Assembly (NCBI RefSeq): GCF_000423885.1
Contig: NZ_AUIV01000023.1
Coordinates: forward strand, 1-64,000
Reading direction: 5' to 3'
DNA length: 64,000 nt
Source: Thermomonas fusca DSM 15424
Lineage (GTDB): Bacteria > Pseudomonadota > Gammaproteobacteria > Xanthomonadales > Xanthomonadaceae
The position numbers were made by a program, and so were the translations under genes. The notes below the pieces were generated by a model. It ran no database searches. It was not told the DNA's origin and worked only from the letters and a program-made list of their open reading frames with translations. Below are positions 16,934 through 26,231 of this stretch, in pieces. Every line of letters starts with the position of its first letter. Position 1 is the stretch's first letter.

Positions 16934-19900
16934 ATGGGCGGCTTCAACCTGTCGGAATGGGCGCTGCGCAACCGCGCGCTGGTGCTGTTCCTGATGATCG
17001 TGCTGGGCCTGGTCGGGGCCTGGTCGTACCGCCAGCTGGGCCAGTCGGAGGACCCGCCGTTCACCTTCAAGGCGATGGTGGTGCGCACGCTGTGGCCGGG
17101 CGCCACCGCCGAGCAGGTGGCGAAACAGGTCACCGAGCGGGTCGAGAAGGCGGTGATGGGCACCGGCAAGTACGAGTTCGTGCGTTCGTACTCGCGGCCG
17201 GGCGAATCGCAGGTCATTGTGATGGCGCGCGACTCGATGAAGTCGAAGGACGTGCCCGAGCTCTGGTACCAGGTGCGCAAGAAGGTCGGCGACATCCGCG
17301 CCACCCTGCCGGCCGAGGCGATCGGCCCGTTCTTCAACGACGAGTTCGGCGACACCTTCGGCAACATCTACGCGCTCACCGCGCCGGGCTTCGACTATGC
17401 GCTGATGAAGGACTACGCCGACCGCATCCAGCTGGAGCTGCAGCGGGTGCCGGACGTCGGCAAGGTCGAGCTGGTCGGGCTGCAGGACGAGAAGATCTGG
17501 ATCGAGCTGTCCAACACCAAGCTGGCCACGCTGGGGATTCCCCTGTCCGCGGTGAAGCAGGCGCTGGACGAGCAGAACGCGATGGCCCAGGCCGGCTTCT
17601 TCGAGACCGGCAGCGACCGCATCCGCCTGCGCGTGGACGGACAGTTCGATTCGGTGGAACAGATCCGCGCGTTCCCGATCCGCGCCGGCGACCGCACCCT
17701 GCGGCTGGGCGACATCGCCAGCGTCAAGCGCGGCTTCGCCGATCCGGCGGCGCCGAAGATGCGCTTCATGGGCCAGGACGCGCTGGGCATCGCGGTGGCG
17801 ATGCGCGGGGGTGGCGACATCATCCGCCTGGGGAAGACGCTGGAGGCCGAGTTCCAGCGCCTGCAGAAGACCCTGCCGGTGGGCATGCGGCTGGGCAAGG
17901 TGTCCGACCAGCCGCAGAGCGTGCACGAGGCGATCGGCGAGTTCGTGCGCGTGCTGGCCGAGGCGGTCGCCATCGTGCTGCTGGTCAGCTTCTTCTCGCT
18001 GGGCCTGCGCACCGGCATGGTGGTGGCGGTCAGCATCCCGCTGGTGCTGGCGATGACCTTCGCCGCCATGCACGTGTTCGGCATCGGCCTGCACAAGATC
18101 TCGCTGGGCGCGCTGGTGCTGGCGCTGGGCCTGCTGGTGGACGACGCGATCATCGCGGTGGAGATGATGGCCATCAAAATGGAGCAGGGCTACTCGCGGC
18201 TGAAGGCGGCGAGCTTCGCTTGGGAATCGACGGCGTTCCCGATGCTGACCGGCACGCTGGTGACCGCGGCCGGCTTCCTGCCGATCGCCACCGCGGCGTC
18301 GAGTACCGGCGAATACACCCGCTCACTGTTCCAGGTGGTGGCGATCGCGCTGTGCGTGTCGTGGGTGGCGGCGGTGCTGTTCATCCCGTGGCTGGGCGAC
18401 AAGATGCTGCCGGACCTGCACGATGCGCACCTGCGTCCGACCTTGATGCAGCGCCTGCGCCAGCGTTTCGGCGGCGCGCCATTCGAGCCTGCCGCCGCAC
18501 ACGCGCACGATCCCTACGACAGCGCTTTCTACCGTCGCCTGCGTGGCTGGCTGGACTTCTGCCTGCGCCACCGCTGGCTGGTGATCGGCGCCACCGTGGC
18601 CGCGTTCGTGGCCTCGATCGCGCTGTTCCGCTTCGTCCCGCAGCAGTTCTTCCCGGACTCGGTGCGACCGGAGCTGATGGTGGACCTGGAGCTGGCCGAA
18701 GGCAGCTCGCTGCGCGCCACCGATGCGCAGGCGCGCAAGCTGGAGGCGCTGCTGAAATCGCGCGAAGGCATCGAGAACTACGTCGCCTACGTCGGCACCG
18801 GTTCGCCGCGCTTCTACCTGCCGCTGGATCAGCAGCTGCCGGCCGCCAACTTCAGCCAGTTCGTGGTGCTGGCCAAGGATCTGCAGGCGCGCGAAGCCAC
18901 CCGCAGCTGGCTGATCGATGAGGTCGCGCCGCAGTTCCCCGAACTGCAGCTGCGCGTCACCCGGCTGGAGAACGGGCCGCCGGTGGGTTACCCGGTGCAG
19001 TTCCGCGTCTCCGGCGAGGACATTGGCCAGGTCCAGGCCATCGCCCGCCAGGTGGCCGGCAAGGTGCGCGCGGATCCCGACGTGGCCAACGTCAATCTCG
19101 ACTGGGGTGAACCCAGCAAGGTGGTGCGGCTGCGCATCGACCAGGACCGCGCCCGCGCGCTGGGCGTGAGCAGCGCGCAGCTGGCGCATTTCCTGTCCGG
19201 TTCGCTGTCGGGGCTGTCGGTCAGCACCTACCGCGAGGACAACGAGCTGATCGAGATCCTGCTGCGCGGCACCCGCGACGAGCGCGCGCGGCCCGACCTG
19301 CTGGGCAGCCTCGCCGTGCCCACGCCCGGCGGCAGCGTGCCGCTGGCGCAGATCGCCACGCTGGAGTACGGCTTCGAGGACGGCATCATCTGGCATCGCA
19401 ACCGCCTGCCCACGGTGACCGTGCGCGCCGACATCCGCACCGACGCGCTGACCCCGCCGACGGTGGTGGCGCGGATCCTGCCGACGCTGGCGGATGTCCG
19501 TGCGTCGTTGCCGGAGGGTTACCTGCTGGAAACCGGGGGTACGGTGGAGGATTCCGCCCGTGGGCAGAACTCGATCAAGGCCGGCATGCCGCTGTTCCTG
19601 CTGGTGGTGACCGCGCTGCTGATGCTGCAGTTGCGCAGCTTCCCGCGCACTGCGCTGGTGCTGCTGACCGCGCCGCTGGGGCTGATCGGCGTGGTGCTGG
19701 CGTTGCTGCTGTTCCGGGTGCCGTTCGGCTTCGTGGCGATGCTCGGCACGATCGCGCTGGCCGGCATGATCATGCGCAATTCGGTGATCCTGGTGGACCA
19801 GATCCAGCAGGACATCGATGCCGGCCACGACCGCTGGCACGCGGTCATCGATGCCACCGTGCGCCGCTTCCGGCCCATCGTGCTGACCGCATTGGCGGCG

Positions 19901-20059
19901 ATCCTGGCGATGATCCCGCTGTCGCGCAGCGCCTTCTACGGTTCGATGGCGGTGGCGATCATGGGCGGGCTGACCGTGGCCACCCTGCTGACCCTGTTCT
20001 TCCTGCCGGCGCTGTACGCGGCCTGGTTCAAGGTACGCAGGGACGAAGCCGGCGCCTGA
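16934..20059 (+). CDS. RND-family efflux permease
   Basis: A 1041-aa proton-driven inner-membrane transporter of the AcrB/HAE1 superfamily. Twelve transmembrane helices with two large periplasmic loops are apparent. TM4 has the proton-relay acidic pair in LALGLLVDDAIIAVEMMAIKME. The N-terminus FNLSEWALRNRALVLFLM and GQSEDPPFTFKAMVV resemble the VmeI/TriC-like branch rather than classical AcrB. Substrates are likely hydrophobic compounds but cannot be named. The gene is translationally close to the adaptor (3-bp gap) and is followed by two hairpins. Confidence 0.93.
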   Translation: MGGFNLSEWALRNRALVLFLMIVLGLVGAWSYRQLGQSEDPPFTFKAMVVRTLWPGATAEQVAKQVTERVEKAVMGTGKYEFVRSYSRPGESQVIVMARDSMKSKDVPELWYQVRKKVGDIRATLPAEAIGPFFNDEFGDTFGNIYALTAPGFDYALMKDYADRIQLELQRVPDVGKVELVGLQDEKIWIELSNTKLATLGIPLSAVKQALDEQNAMAQAGFFETGSDRIRLRVDGQFDSVEQIRAFPIRAGDRTLRLGDIASVKRGFADPAAPKMRFMGQDALGIAVAMRGGGDIIRLGKTLEAEFQRLQKTLPVGMRLGKVSDQPQSVHEAIGEFVRVLAEAVAIVLLVSFFSLGLRTGMVVAVSIPLVLAMTFAAMHVFGIGLHKISLGALVLALGLLVDDAIIAVEMMAIKMEQGYSRLKAASFAWESTAFPMLTGTLVTAAGFLPIATAASSTGEYTRSLFQVVAIALCVSWVAAVLFIPWLGDKMLPDLHDAHLRPTLMQRLRQRFGGAPFEPAAAHAHDPYDSAFYRRLRGWLDFCLRHRWLVIGATVAAFVASIALFRFVPQQFFPDSVRPELMVDLELAEGSSLRATDAQARKLEALLKSREGIENYVAYVGTGSPRFYLPLDQQLPAANFSQFVVLAKDLQAREATRSWLIDEVAPQFPELQLRVTRLENGPPVGYPVQFRVSGEDIGQVQAIARQVAGKVRADPDVANVNLDWGEPSKVVRLRIDQDRARALGVSSAQLAHFLSGSLSGLSVSTYREDNELIEILLRGTRDERARPDLLGSLAVPTPGGSVPLAQIATLEYGFEDGIIWHRNRLPTVTVRADIRTDALTPPTVVARILPTLADVRASLPEGYLLETGGTVEDSARGQNSIKAGMPLFLLVVTALLMLQLRSFPRTALVLLTAPLGLIGVVLALLLFRVPFGFVAMLGTIALAGMIMRNSVILVDQIQQDIDAGHDRWHAVIDATVRRFRPIVLTALAAILAMIPLSRSAFYGSMAVAIMGGLTVATLLTLFFLPALYAAWFKVRRDEAGA

Positions 20060-20063
20060 CGCG

Positions 20064-20120
20064 CGCTGCCGAGGCAGCGGCGCGATGCTAGATTGGCGGT
20101 GGGCAGGCGCAAGCCTGCCC
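20064..20120 (+). terminator. Twin hairpins after the RND operon
   Basis: Two perfect hairpins follow the permease stop: CGCTGCC-GA-GGCAGCG (20064-20079), and GGGCAGGC with loop GCAA and GCCTGCCC (20101-20120). No T-tract follows. They separate the pump operon from the diguanylate cyclase gene. Confidence 0.45.
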
Positions 20121-20177
20121 GCGCAGTATCAGGGGGCGGTCTTGCACAGCGGAAATACCGGAATCGACGGCGGCAAC

Positions 20178-23081
20178 ATGCTGCGCCTGCGCAGGCACTG
20201 GCTGCTGCTGGCGCTGCTGTGGCTGTTGGCCGTGCCGGTGGCCTGGGCGGCGCCGGCCACGCGCCATTACACGCTCAGCGGCTGGACCATGGAGGACGGC
20301 CTGCCGCATCCGCTGGTGCACGTGGTGGCGCAGGACCGCGACGGCTTCCTGTGGGCCGGCACCTGGGAAGGCGTGGTGCGCTTCAATGGGCGCGGCTTCA
20401 GCCTGTTCGATCGCCAGAACGTGCGCGGCATGGAGCTTGCCGGCGTCTACAGCATCCTGCCCGAAGCCGATGGCGGCGTGCTGTTCGGCACTGCCCGCAA
20501 CGGCATTGTCCGCTATTACCAGGGCGACTGGCAGCGCGTGGGTGGCGAAGCCGCGCGCATGCTGGCGGCGTCGGCCCTGTGGCGCGGACGCGACGGCGCG
20601 CTGTGGTTCGCATCCGGCAGGCGACTGCTGCGGCTGGACGGCCATGGCCTGCAGGACGCCGGCAGGATGGCGGGCCTGCCGGCCGGCGAAGTGCTTGCGC
20701 TGGCGGAAGACAAGGACGGTGCGCTGCTGGTGGCGGGCGAAGCCGGGCTGCATCGCATCACGCAGGGCCGCGCACAGCGCTGGGGCGCGGACTGGGTGGC
20801 GCCCGGCGCGGCAACCGCACTGCTCGCCGATGGCCGTGGCGGCTGGCTGGCCGCGCATGATGGCGGCGTGCGCTGGCGGCATGCCGATGGCCGCATCGAA
20901 CGCATCGATGTGGGCCGGCGGGTCAGCGCGATGGTGCTGGACGAACGCGGTGTGCTGTGGATGAACCTGTCCGACGGCCAGCTGCTGCGCCGCGACGCCG
21001 ACGGCAGCCAGTCGCCGATGGGGATTCCCGGCACGGTCAACAAGGCATTGCTGCTCGACCGTGAGGGGCTGGTCTGGGTGGGCAGCAGCGATGGCCTGTA
21101 CCGGGTCGCCGATGGCCAGGCCAGCGGCCTGACCCGGCGGGATGGGCTGGCCAGCGATTACGTCCGCAGCGTGCTGCAGGATGAGCAGGGTGCCTACTGG
21201 ATCGGCCATGCCGATGGCCTGTCGCGCTGGTCGCAAGGGCGGATGCAGACCATCCGGCTGGGCGAGGGCGCCGGGGCGCATGACACCTCGGTGCTGTCGC
21301 TGGCCCAGCGCGATGGCAAGCTGTGGGTGGGCACCTACGACCTCGGCGTGCTGCAGCTGGATGCGCAGGGGCGGGTGCTGCAGCGCCTGCGTCTGGGTAG
21401 CGGCACCCAGCCGGTGGTCCGCGCACTGCTGCCGGAACCCGACGGCAGCCTCTGGATCGGCGGCAACCACGGGCTGGTCCACTGGCGCGACGGCCGGGCG
21501 CATCCCTATCTGGGTGGCGCGGGCCAGCCGGACCTCGTCGTGCAGGCGCTGTACCGTGACCCAAACGGCCCACTCTGGATCGGTACCAACAACGGTATGG
21601 CCATGCTCGATGCAGGCGGCCGGTTGCGCCGCTGGGAGCCGGAGCACGACGTGCCCGCGCAGTACTTCTTCGACTTCCTGCGCGATGGCCGCGGCGATTT
21701 GTGGATCGCCAGCGACCGCGGTCTGCTGCGCATGCGCGATGGCCGCTTCACGGTCTACGACCATGCGCGCGGATTGCCGCGCGACAAGCTGTTCCGGATC
21801 ATCGATGACGGCGTGGGCAGCCTGTGGCTGTCCAGTAACACGGGCGTGTTCCGGGTAGCGCGGCGCGAGCTGGATGAAATCGATGCCGGCACCCGCACCC
21901 AGCTGGCCGTGCACGTGCTGGACCGCAGCGACGGCATGCCCGGCAGCCAGAGCAATGGCGCCAGCCAGCCCGCCGGCTGGTTGACGCGGGAGGGCCGGCT
22001 GCTGTTCCCCACCTCGGCCGGGCTGGCGGTGATCGAGCCGCGCGCGGTGGTGACCGGACGCGTCGGCGCGCCGCCGGTGGCATTCGAGCGGATCATCGTG
22101 GACGGGCAGGCGCAGCCGCTGCGGCCGCTGCTCACCCTGCAGCCACGCGCCAACCGGCTGGCAATCGGCTATGCCGGGATGAGTTTCCGCGCGCTCGACA
22201 AACTGCGTTACCGCTATCGCCTGCACGGCTATGACCAGGATTGGGTGAGCGCGAGCGCCGACAGCGAGGCTGTGTATACCCGGCTGCCGCCGGGCAGCTA
22301 CCAGCTGGAAGTGCAGGCGATGGCGATGCCGGTGGATTGGTCCCGCAGCGAACGCATCGGCAGCGCGCGCATGGACATCACCGTGGTGCCCGCGCTGTGG
22401 CAGCGGCCGTGGGTGCGCGCACTGCTGGCGCTGGGAGTGGTGGCCGTGGTCGCGCTGCTGGGCTGGTGGCGCACCGCCAGTCTGCGCCGGCGCCAGCGGC
22501 AGCTGAACCGGGTGATCGCCGAGCGCACCGAGGAACTCAGCGAGAAGAACCGCCAGCTGGAGGTAGCCGGCTATCGGCTGCAGCACTTGGCCACCCATGA
22601 CGGCTTGACCGGGCTGCCCAATCGCCGCGCCGGCGACGCCCAGCTGGTCGGCGCGGTGGCACAGGCACGGGCAGAAGCCAGGCCGCTCAGCGTCGCCCTG
22701 ATCGACATCGACCACTTCAAACAGATCAACGACCGGTATGGCCATGCAGCAGGTGATGCGGTGCTGCAGGCGGTCGGTGGCGTGCTGGCGGAATTCGTCG
22801 CGGAGTGGGGCCTGTTCGCGGCGCGCTACGGGGGCGAGGAATTCATGGTCTGCATGGAAGAGCTGCCGCTGGCGGACGGCGCGGCGCGGATGCGCGAGCT
22901 GCTGGCGCGCATCCGCGCGCTGCCGGTGGCAACCGAGGAGGGCGGCGAGCTGCACTGCACGTTCAGCGCCGGCGTGGCCGAACTGGTGCCCGGGCAGACG
23001 CCGCACGCCCTGCTGGCACTGGCCGATGACCGTTTGCGGGAGGCCAAGCAGCAGGGCCGCAACCGCGTCGTCGCCGGCTAG
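20178..23081 (+). CDS. Propeller-sensor diguanylate cyclase (Reg_prop, Y_Y_Y, GGDEF)
   Basis: A 967-aa membrane sensor predicted to make cyclic di-GMP. In order it has a signal peptide (about 1-25, ending AWAA) and a large periplasmic sensor of repeated two-component regulator propeller blades (LWxGT/LWIGGNHGL/LWIASDRGL repeats, about 30-650). A Y_Y_Y Ig-like domain (YRYRLHGYDQDWVSASADSE, about 675-735), one transmembrane helix near 760, a short coiled coil and a GGDEF domain follow. The active site is intact as RYGGEEF (about 880). The RxxD inhibitory site normally 5 residues upstream is replaced by EWGL. The ligand is unknown; this sensor type often detects glycans. The start at 20178 gives a clean signal peptide. 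Confidence 0.9.
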   Translation: MLRLRRHWLLLALLWLLAVPVAWAAPATRHYTLSGWTMEDGLPHPLVHVVAQDRDGFLWAGTWEGVVRFNGRGFSLFDRQNVRGMELAGVYSILPEADGGVLFGTARNGIVRYYQGDWQRVGGEAARMLAASALWRGRDGALWFASGRRLLRLDGHGLQDAGRMAGLPAGEVLALAEDKDGALLVAGEAGLHRITQGRAQRWGADWVAPGAATALLADGRGGWLAAHDGGVRWRHADGRIERIDVGRRVSAMVLDERGVLWMNLSDGQLLRRDADGSQSPMGIPGTVNKALLLDREGLVWVGSSDGLYRVADGQASGLTRRDGLASDYVRSVLQDEQGAYWIGHADGLSRWSQGRMQTIRLGEGAGAHDTSVLSLAQRDGKLWVGTYDLGVLQLDAQGRVLQRLRLGSGTQPVVRALLPEPDGSLWIGGNHGLVHWRDGRAHPYLGGAGQPDLVVQALYRDPNGPLWIGTNNGMAMLDAGGRLRRWEPEHDVPAQYFFDFLRDGRGDLWIASDRGLLRMRDGRFTVYDHARGLPRDKLFRIIDDGVGSLWLSSNTGVFRVARRELDEIDAGTRTQLAVHVLDRSDGMPGSQSNGASQPAGWLTREGRLLFPTSAGLAVIEPRAVVTGRVGAPPVAFERIIVDGQAQPLRPLLTLQPRANRLAIGYAGMSFRALDKLRYRYRLHGYDQDWVSASADSEAVYTRLPPGSYQLEVQAMAMPVDWSRSERIGSARMDITVVPALWQRPWVRALLALGVVAVVALLGWWRTASLRRRQRQLNRVIAERTEELSEKNRQLEVAGYRLQHLATHDGLTGLPNRRAGDAQLVGAVAQARAEARPLSVALIDIDHFKQINDRYGHAAGDAVLQAVGGVLAEFVAEWGLFAARYGGEEFMVCMEELPLADGAARMRELLARIRALPVATEEGGELHCTFSAGVAELVPGQTPHALLALADDRLREAKQQGRNRVVAG

Positions 23082-23962
23082 GACTTCGCCGCCCGTCCGG
23101 CGCCGGCATCCAGCAGGGAGATGAACGCCTGCGCCGCGCGCGACGGCGTGCGCCCGGCGTGGGTGACGCAGCCCAGCTGGCGCGACAGCTGCACGCCGCC
23201 GACCGGCAGGACGCGCAGGCTGCGGTCCAGCATGGTCCGCGGCAGCACGCCCCAGGCCAGCCCCACCGAGGCGAGCATCTTCAGCGTCTCCATGTAGTTG
23301 CTGGTCATCCGCAGCCGCAGCGGCAGGCCGCGGCGGGCGAAGGCGTCGGCGACGATGCGATGGGTGAAGGTATGCGGTTCCGGCAGCACCGCCGGATGCG
23401 CCGACAGCTCGGCCAGCGTGGGGCGCGCCCGCTGCGCCAGCGGATGACCGGGTGCGGCCACGAAGCACAGCGGGTCGTCCCACAGCGCCGCTGCCCGCAG
23501 CGGCGGCGTGGCCGGCCCGAGGGTGGTCAGCGCCAGTTCGATCCGGCCCTGCAGCACCTCGTTCCAGGCCTGCTCGGAATCCAGGAAACGGATGTCCAGC
23601 TCCACCTGCGGATACCTGGCCACGAACCGGCGCAGCAGCGGTGGCAGCCGATGCAAGCCGATGTGGTGGCTGGTGGCGAAACGCAGCACGCCGCCGATGC
23701 CTTCGCCCACCTCGCGCAGCGCCTGCCGCGCGTCGCCGGCGTCGTCCAGCAGCCGCCGCGCGCGCGGCAGCAGGGTGCGCCCGGCCTCGGTCAGCACCAC
23801 CTGCCGCCCCAGGCGGTCGAACAGGCGCGCCTGCAGCGACGTTTCCAGCTGGGCGATGCGCTTGCTCACCGCCGGCTGGGTGAGGTGCAGCTGGTCGGCC
23901 GCGCTGGAAAAACCGCCGTGCTCGGCCACGGCGACGAAGGCGGCGAGATTGGCGAGATCCAT
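23078..23962 (-). CDS. LysR-family regulator divergent from leuCD
   Basis: A 294-aa LysR-type regulator: N-terminal winged HTH (FSSAADQLHLTQPAVSKRIAQLETSLQARLFDR) followed by a periplasmic-binding-like effector domain. It is divergent from leuC with a 98-bp region holding two dyads, so control of leuCD, and its own gene, by a leucine-pathway intermediate is likely. That rests on position, not on a named orthologue. The ATG at 23962 is preferred because AGGA lies 7 nt upstream; the ATG at 23968 has no room for a ribosome site. Its stop overlaps the cyclase gene stop by 4 bp, tail to tail. Confidence 0.9.
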   Translation of the reverse strand: MDLANLAAFVAVAEHGGFSSAADQLHLTQPAVSKRIAQLETSLQARLFDRLGRQVVLTEAGRTLLPRARRLLDDAGDARQALREVGEGIGGVLRFATSHHIGLHRLPPLLRRFVARYPQVELDIRFLDSEQAWNEVLQGRIELALTTLGPATPPLRAAALWDDPLCFVAAPGHPLAQRARPTLAELSAHPAVLPEPHTFTHRIVADAFARRGLPLRLRMTSNYMETLKMLASVGLAWGVLPRTMLDRSLRVLPVGGVQLSRQLGCVTHAGRTPSRAAQAFISLLDAGAGRAAKS

Positions 23963-23966
23963 TTGC

Positions 23967-24004
23967 ATTCCTAATGGGAATCGAATGGATGAAAAATATC
24001 CATT
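23967..24004. promoter_or_regulatory. LysR operator dyads upstream of leuC
   Basis: Two inverted repeats lie side by side between the LysR gene and leuC: ATTCC-N5-GGAAT (23967-23981), which covers the LysR start region, and AATGGAT-N7-ATCCATT (23984-24004). Their size and their place over one start codon and toward leuC fit a recognition site plus activation site of LysR type. The stretch is AT-rich against its surroundings. Confidence 0.55.
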
Positions 24005-24060
24005 TGAGTCATGGAAGGAAAGCCGGCAGTCTGGCCATAGATACGCCGCGAGACGCGCCA

Positions 24061-25482
24061 ATGCCCGGCAAGACCCTGTACGACAAGCTGTGGGAGATGC
24101 ACGAGGTCAGCCGCCGCGACGACGGCTCCTCGCTGCTCTACATCGACCGCCACATCCTGCACGAGGTGACCTCGCCGCAGGCGTTCGAAGGGCTGCGGCT
24201 GGCCGGGCGGAAACCTTGGCGGGTGGATGCCAACCTCGCCACGCCCGACCACAACGTGTCGACCACCAAGGCCGAGCGCGTCGGCGGATTGGCCGCCATC
24301 GCCGACGAAATCTCGCGCACGCAGGTGCGCACGCTGGGCGAGAACTGCGCGGACTTCGGCATCCTCGAGTTCCCGATGAACGACCCGCGCCAGGGCATCG
24401 TCCATGTGGTCGGCCCGGAGCAGGGAGCAACCCTGCCGGGCATGACCGTGGTCTGCGGCGATTCGCACACCTCCACTCACGGTGCATTCGGCGCGCTGGC
24501 ACACGGCATCGGCACCTCGGAGGTCGAGCACGTGCTAGCCACCCAGTGCCTGGTGGCGCAGAAGATGAAGAACATGCGGGTGACGGTCGATGGCGAGCTG
24601 GCGCCGGGCGTGACCGCCAAGGACATGGTGCTGGCGATCATCGGCCGCATCGGCACCGCCGGCGGCAACGGCCATGCGCTGGAGTTCGCCGGCAGCGCGA
24701 TCCGCGCGCTGTCGATGGAAGGCCGCATGACCGTCTGCAACATGGCCATCGAGGCCGGTGCGCGGGTCGGCATGGTGGCGGTGGACGAGGCCACCATCGC
24801 CTACGTGCGCGGCCGACCGTTCGCGCCGCAGGGCGAAACGTTCGAACAGGCGGCGGCGCTGTGGCGCACGCTGGTATCGGATGCCGATGCGGTGTTCGAC
24901 CGGGACGTGCTGCTGCGCGCCGAAGACATCCGCCCGCAGGTCAGCTGGGGCACCTCGCCGGAGATGGTGCTGCCGGTCGACGCGCAGGTGCCCGATCCGG
25001 CGCGCGAAGCGGACCCGGTGAGGCGCGATTCGATCGAGCGCGCGCTGAAGTACATGGGCCTGCGCGCCAACCAGCCGATCACCGACATTCGCCTGGATCG
25101 CGTGTTCATCGGTTCCTGCACCAATGCGCGGATCGAGGACCTGCGCGCCGCCGCCGCGGTGGTGCGCGGCCGCCGGGTGGCGGCGACGGTGAAGCAGGCG
25201 CTGGTGGTACCCGGCTCCGGGCTGGTCAAGGCGCAGGCCGAGCGCGAGGGGCTGGATCGCGTCTTCCTCGATGCGGGCTTCGAATGGCGCGAGCCCGGCT
25301 GCTCGATGTGCCTGGCCATGAACCCGGACCGGCTGGAAAGCGGCGAGCACTGCGCCTCCACCTCCAACCGCAATTTCGAAGGCCGGCAGGGCGCCGGCGG
25401 CCGCACCCACCTGGTCAGCCCGGCGATGGCCGCTGCCGCCGCGATCGCTGGCCACTTCATCGACGTGCGGGAGCTGCAATGA
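24061..25482 (+). CDS. leuC: 3-isopropylmalate dehydratase large subunit
   Basis: LeuC, with LeuD, isomerises 2-isopropylmalate to 3-isopropylmalate in leucine synthesis. The 473-aa protein keeps the three cysteines that hold the 4Fe-4S cluster, in FIGSCTNARIED and PGCSMCLAMNPD, and the aconitase-family SHTSTHGAFGALA segment (CGDSHTSTHGAF). The start at 24061 (MPGKTLYDKLW) matches the family. Its stop overlaps the leuD start (ATGA), so the subunits are translationally coupled. Confidence 0.96.
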   Translation: MPGKTLYDKLWEMHEVSRRDDGSSLLYIDRHILHEVTSPQAFEGLRLAGRKPWRVDANLATPDHNVSTTKAERVGGLAAIADEISRTQVRTLGENCADFGILEFPMNDPRQGIVHVVGPEQGATLPGMTVVCGDSHTSTHGAFGALAHGIGTSEVEHVLATQCLVAQKMKNMRVTVDGELAPGVTAKDMVLAIIGRIGTAGGNGHALEFAGSAIRALSMEGRMTVCNMAIEAGARVGMVAVDEATIAYVRGRPFAPQGETFEQAAALWRTLVSDADAVFDRDVLLRAEDIRPQVSWGTSPEMVLPVDAQVPDPAREADPVRRDSIERALKYMGLRANQPITDIRLDRVFIGSCTNARIEDLRAAAAVVRGRRVAATVKQALVVPGSGLVKAQAEREGLDRVFLDAGFEWREPGCSMCLAMNPDRLESGEHCASTSNRNFEGRQGAGGRTHLVSPAMAAAAAIAGHFIDVRELQ

Positions 25483-26123
25483 ATCCGTTCACTACACATA
25501 CGGGACTGGCGGTGCCGCTGGATCGCGCCAATGTCGATACCGACCAGATCATCCCCAAGCAGTTCCTGAAGTCGATCAAACGCAGTGGCTTCGGCCCCAA
25601 CCTGTTCGACGAATGGCGTTACCTCGATGTGGGCCAGCCGGGGCAGGACTGCGCGACGCGTCCGTTGAATCCCGGCTTCGTGCTCAACCAGCCGCGCTAT
25701 GCCGGCGCCAGCGTGCTGCTGGCGCGCGCCAATTTCGGCTGCGGCTCCAGCCGCGAGCATGCGCCGTGGGCGCTAGCCGAATACGGCATCCGCGCGATCG
25801 TCGCGCCCAGCTTCGCCGACATCTTCTTCAACAACAGCGTCAAGAACGGCCTGTTGCCAATCGTGCTGGCGGACGACGAGGTGGAGGCGCTGTTCGCGCA
25901 GTGCGCGGCGACGGAAGGCTATGCGCTGGCCATCGACCTGCAGGCGCAAACGGTGACGCGCCCGGATGGGGCGCAGCACCATTTCGAGGTCGACGCCTTC
26001 CGCAAGCACTGCCTGCTGCACGGGCTGGACGATATCGGCCTGACCCTGCGGCACGTCGATGCCATCCGCGCGTTCGAAGCGAAGCACCACGCTGCGCAGC
26101 CGTGGGTATTCGCGTCGCCGTAA
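25479..26123 (+). CDS. leuD: 3-isopropylmalate dehydratase small subunit
   Basis: LeuD supplies the swivelling substrate-recognition domain of isopropylmalate isomerase. The 214-aa protein has the family signature ANFGCGSSREHAPWAL and the N-terminal LDRANVDTDQIIPKQFLK. It is coupled to leuC by a 4-bp overlap. It ends against leuB, which is on the other strand with a hairpin-rich spacer between. Confidence 0.96.
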   Translation: MNPFTTHTGLAVPLDRANVDTDQIIPKQFLKSIKRSGFGPNLFDEWRYLDVGQPGQDCATRPLNPGFVLNQPRYAGASVLLARANFGCGSSREHAPWALAEYGIRAIVAPSFADIFFNNSVKNGLLPIVLADDEVEALFAQCAATEGYALAIDLQAQTVTRPDGAQHHFEVDAFRKHCLLHGLDDIGLTLRHVDAIRAFEAKHHAAQPWVFASP

Positions 26124-26134
26124 TCGTGCGAAGT

Positions 26135-26217
26135 GGGGCAATGCCCCGCTCTGCAAGTGCTGTGTTCGATGTTCCGCCCGACGTGTAGAGCCGGGCACTG
26201 CCGGGCATTGCCCGGCT
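26135..26217. terminator. Two hairpins between convergent leuD and leuB
   Basis: GGGGC-AAT-GCCCC (26135-26147) and AGCCGGGCA with TGCCCGGCT (26189-26197 and 26209-26217) form stable hairpins in the 108-bp gap between leuD and leuB stops. No strong T-tract is present. They probably limit read-through in both directions. Confidence 0.5.
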
Positions 26218-26231
26218 TGCGCCGCAGTCTG

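Noticed and set aside
15119..18094. A 991-codon minus-strand frame that would extend the TetR gene across the adaptor and permease genes
   Set aside because: Only the last 214 codons form a TetR protein. The upstream part is antisense to real RND genes and is His/Gln-rich without domains. The start is at 15763.
20064..20177. A cyclic di-GMP riboswitch upstream of the diguanylate cyclase, suggested by a GCAA-tetraloop stem
   Set aside because: The conserved GEMM core and tetraloop receptor segments are not present; it is a plain hairpin.
20088..23483. Very long open frame (1131 codons) on the minus strand opposite the diguanylate cyclase
   Set aside because: High GC leaves long frames open on the antisense strand. 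The plus-strand product has clear domains, and the minus-strand translation is Gln/His/Arg/Ala-rich with no motif.
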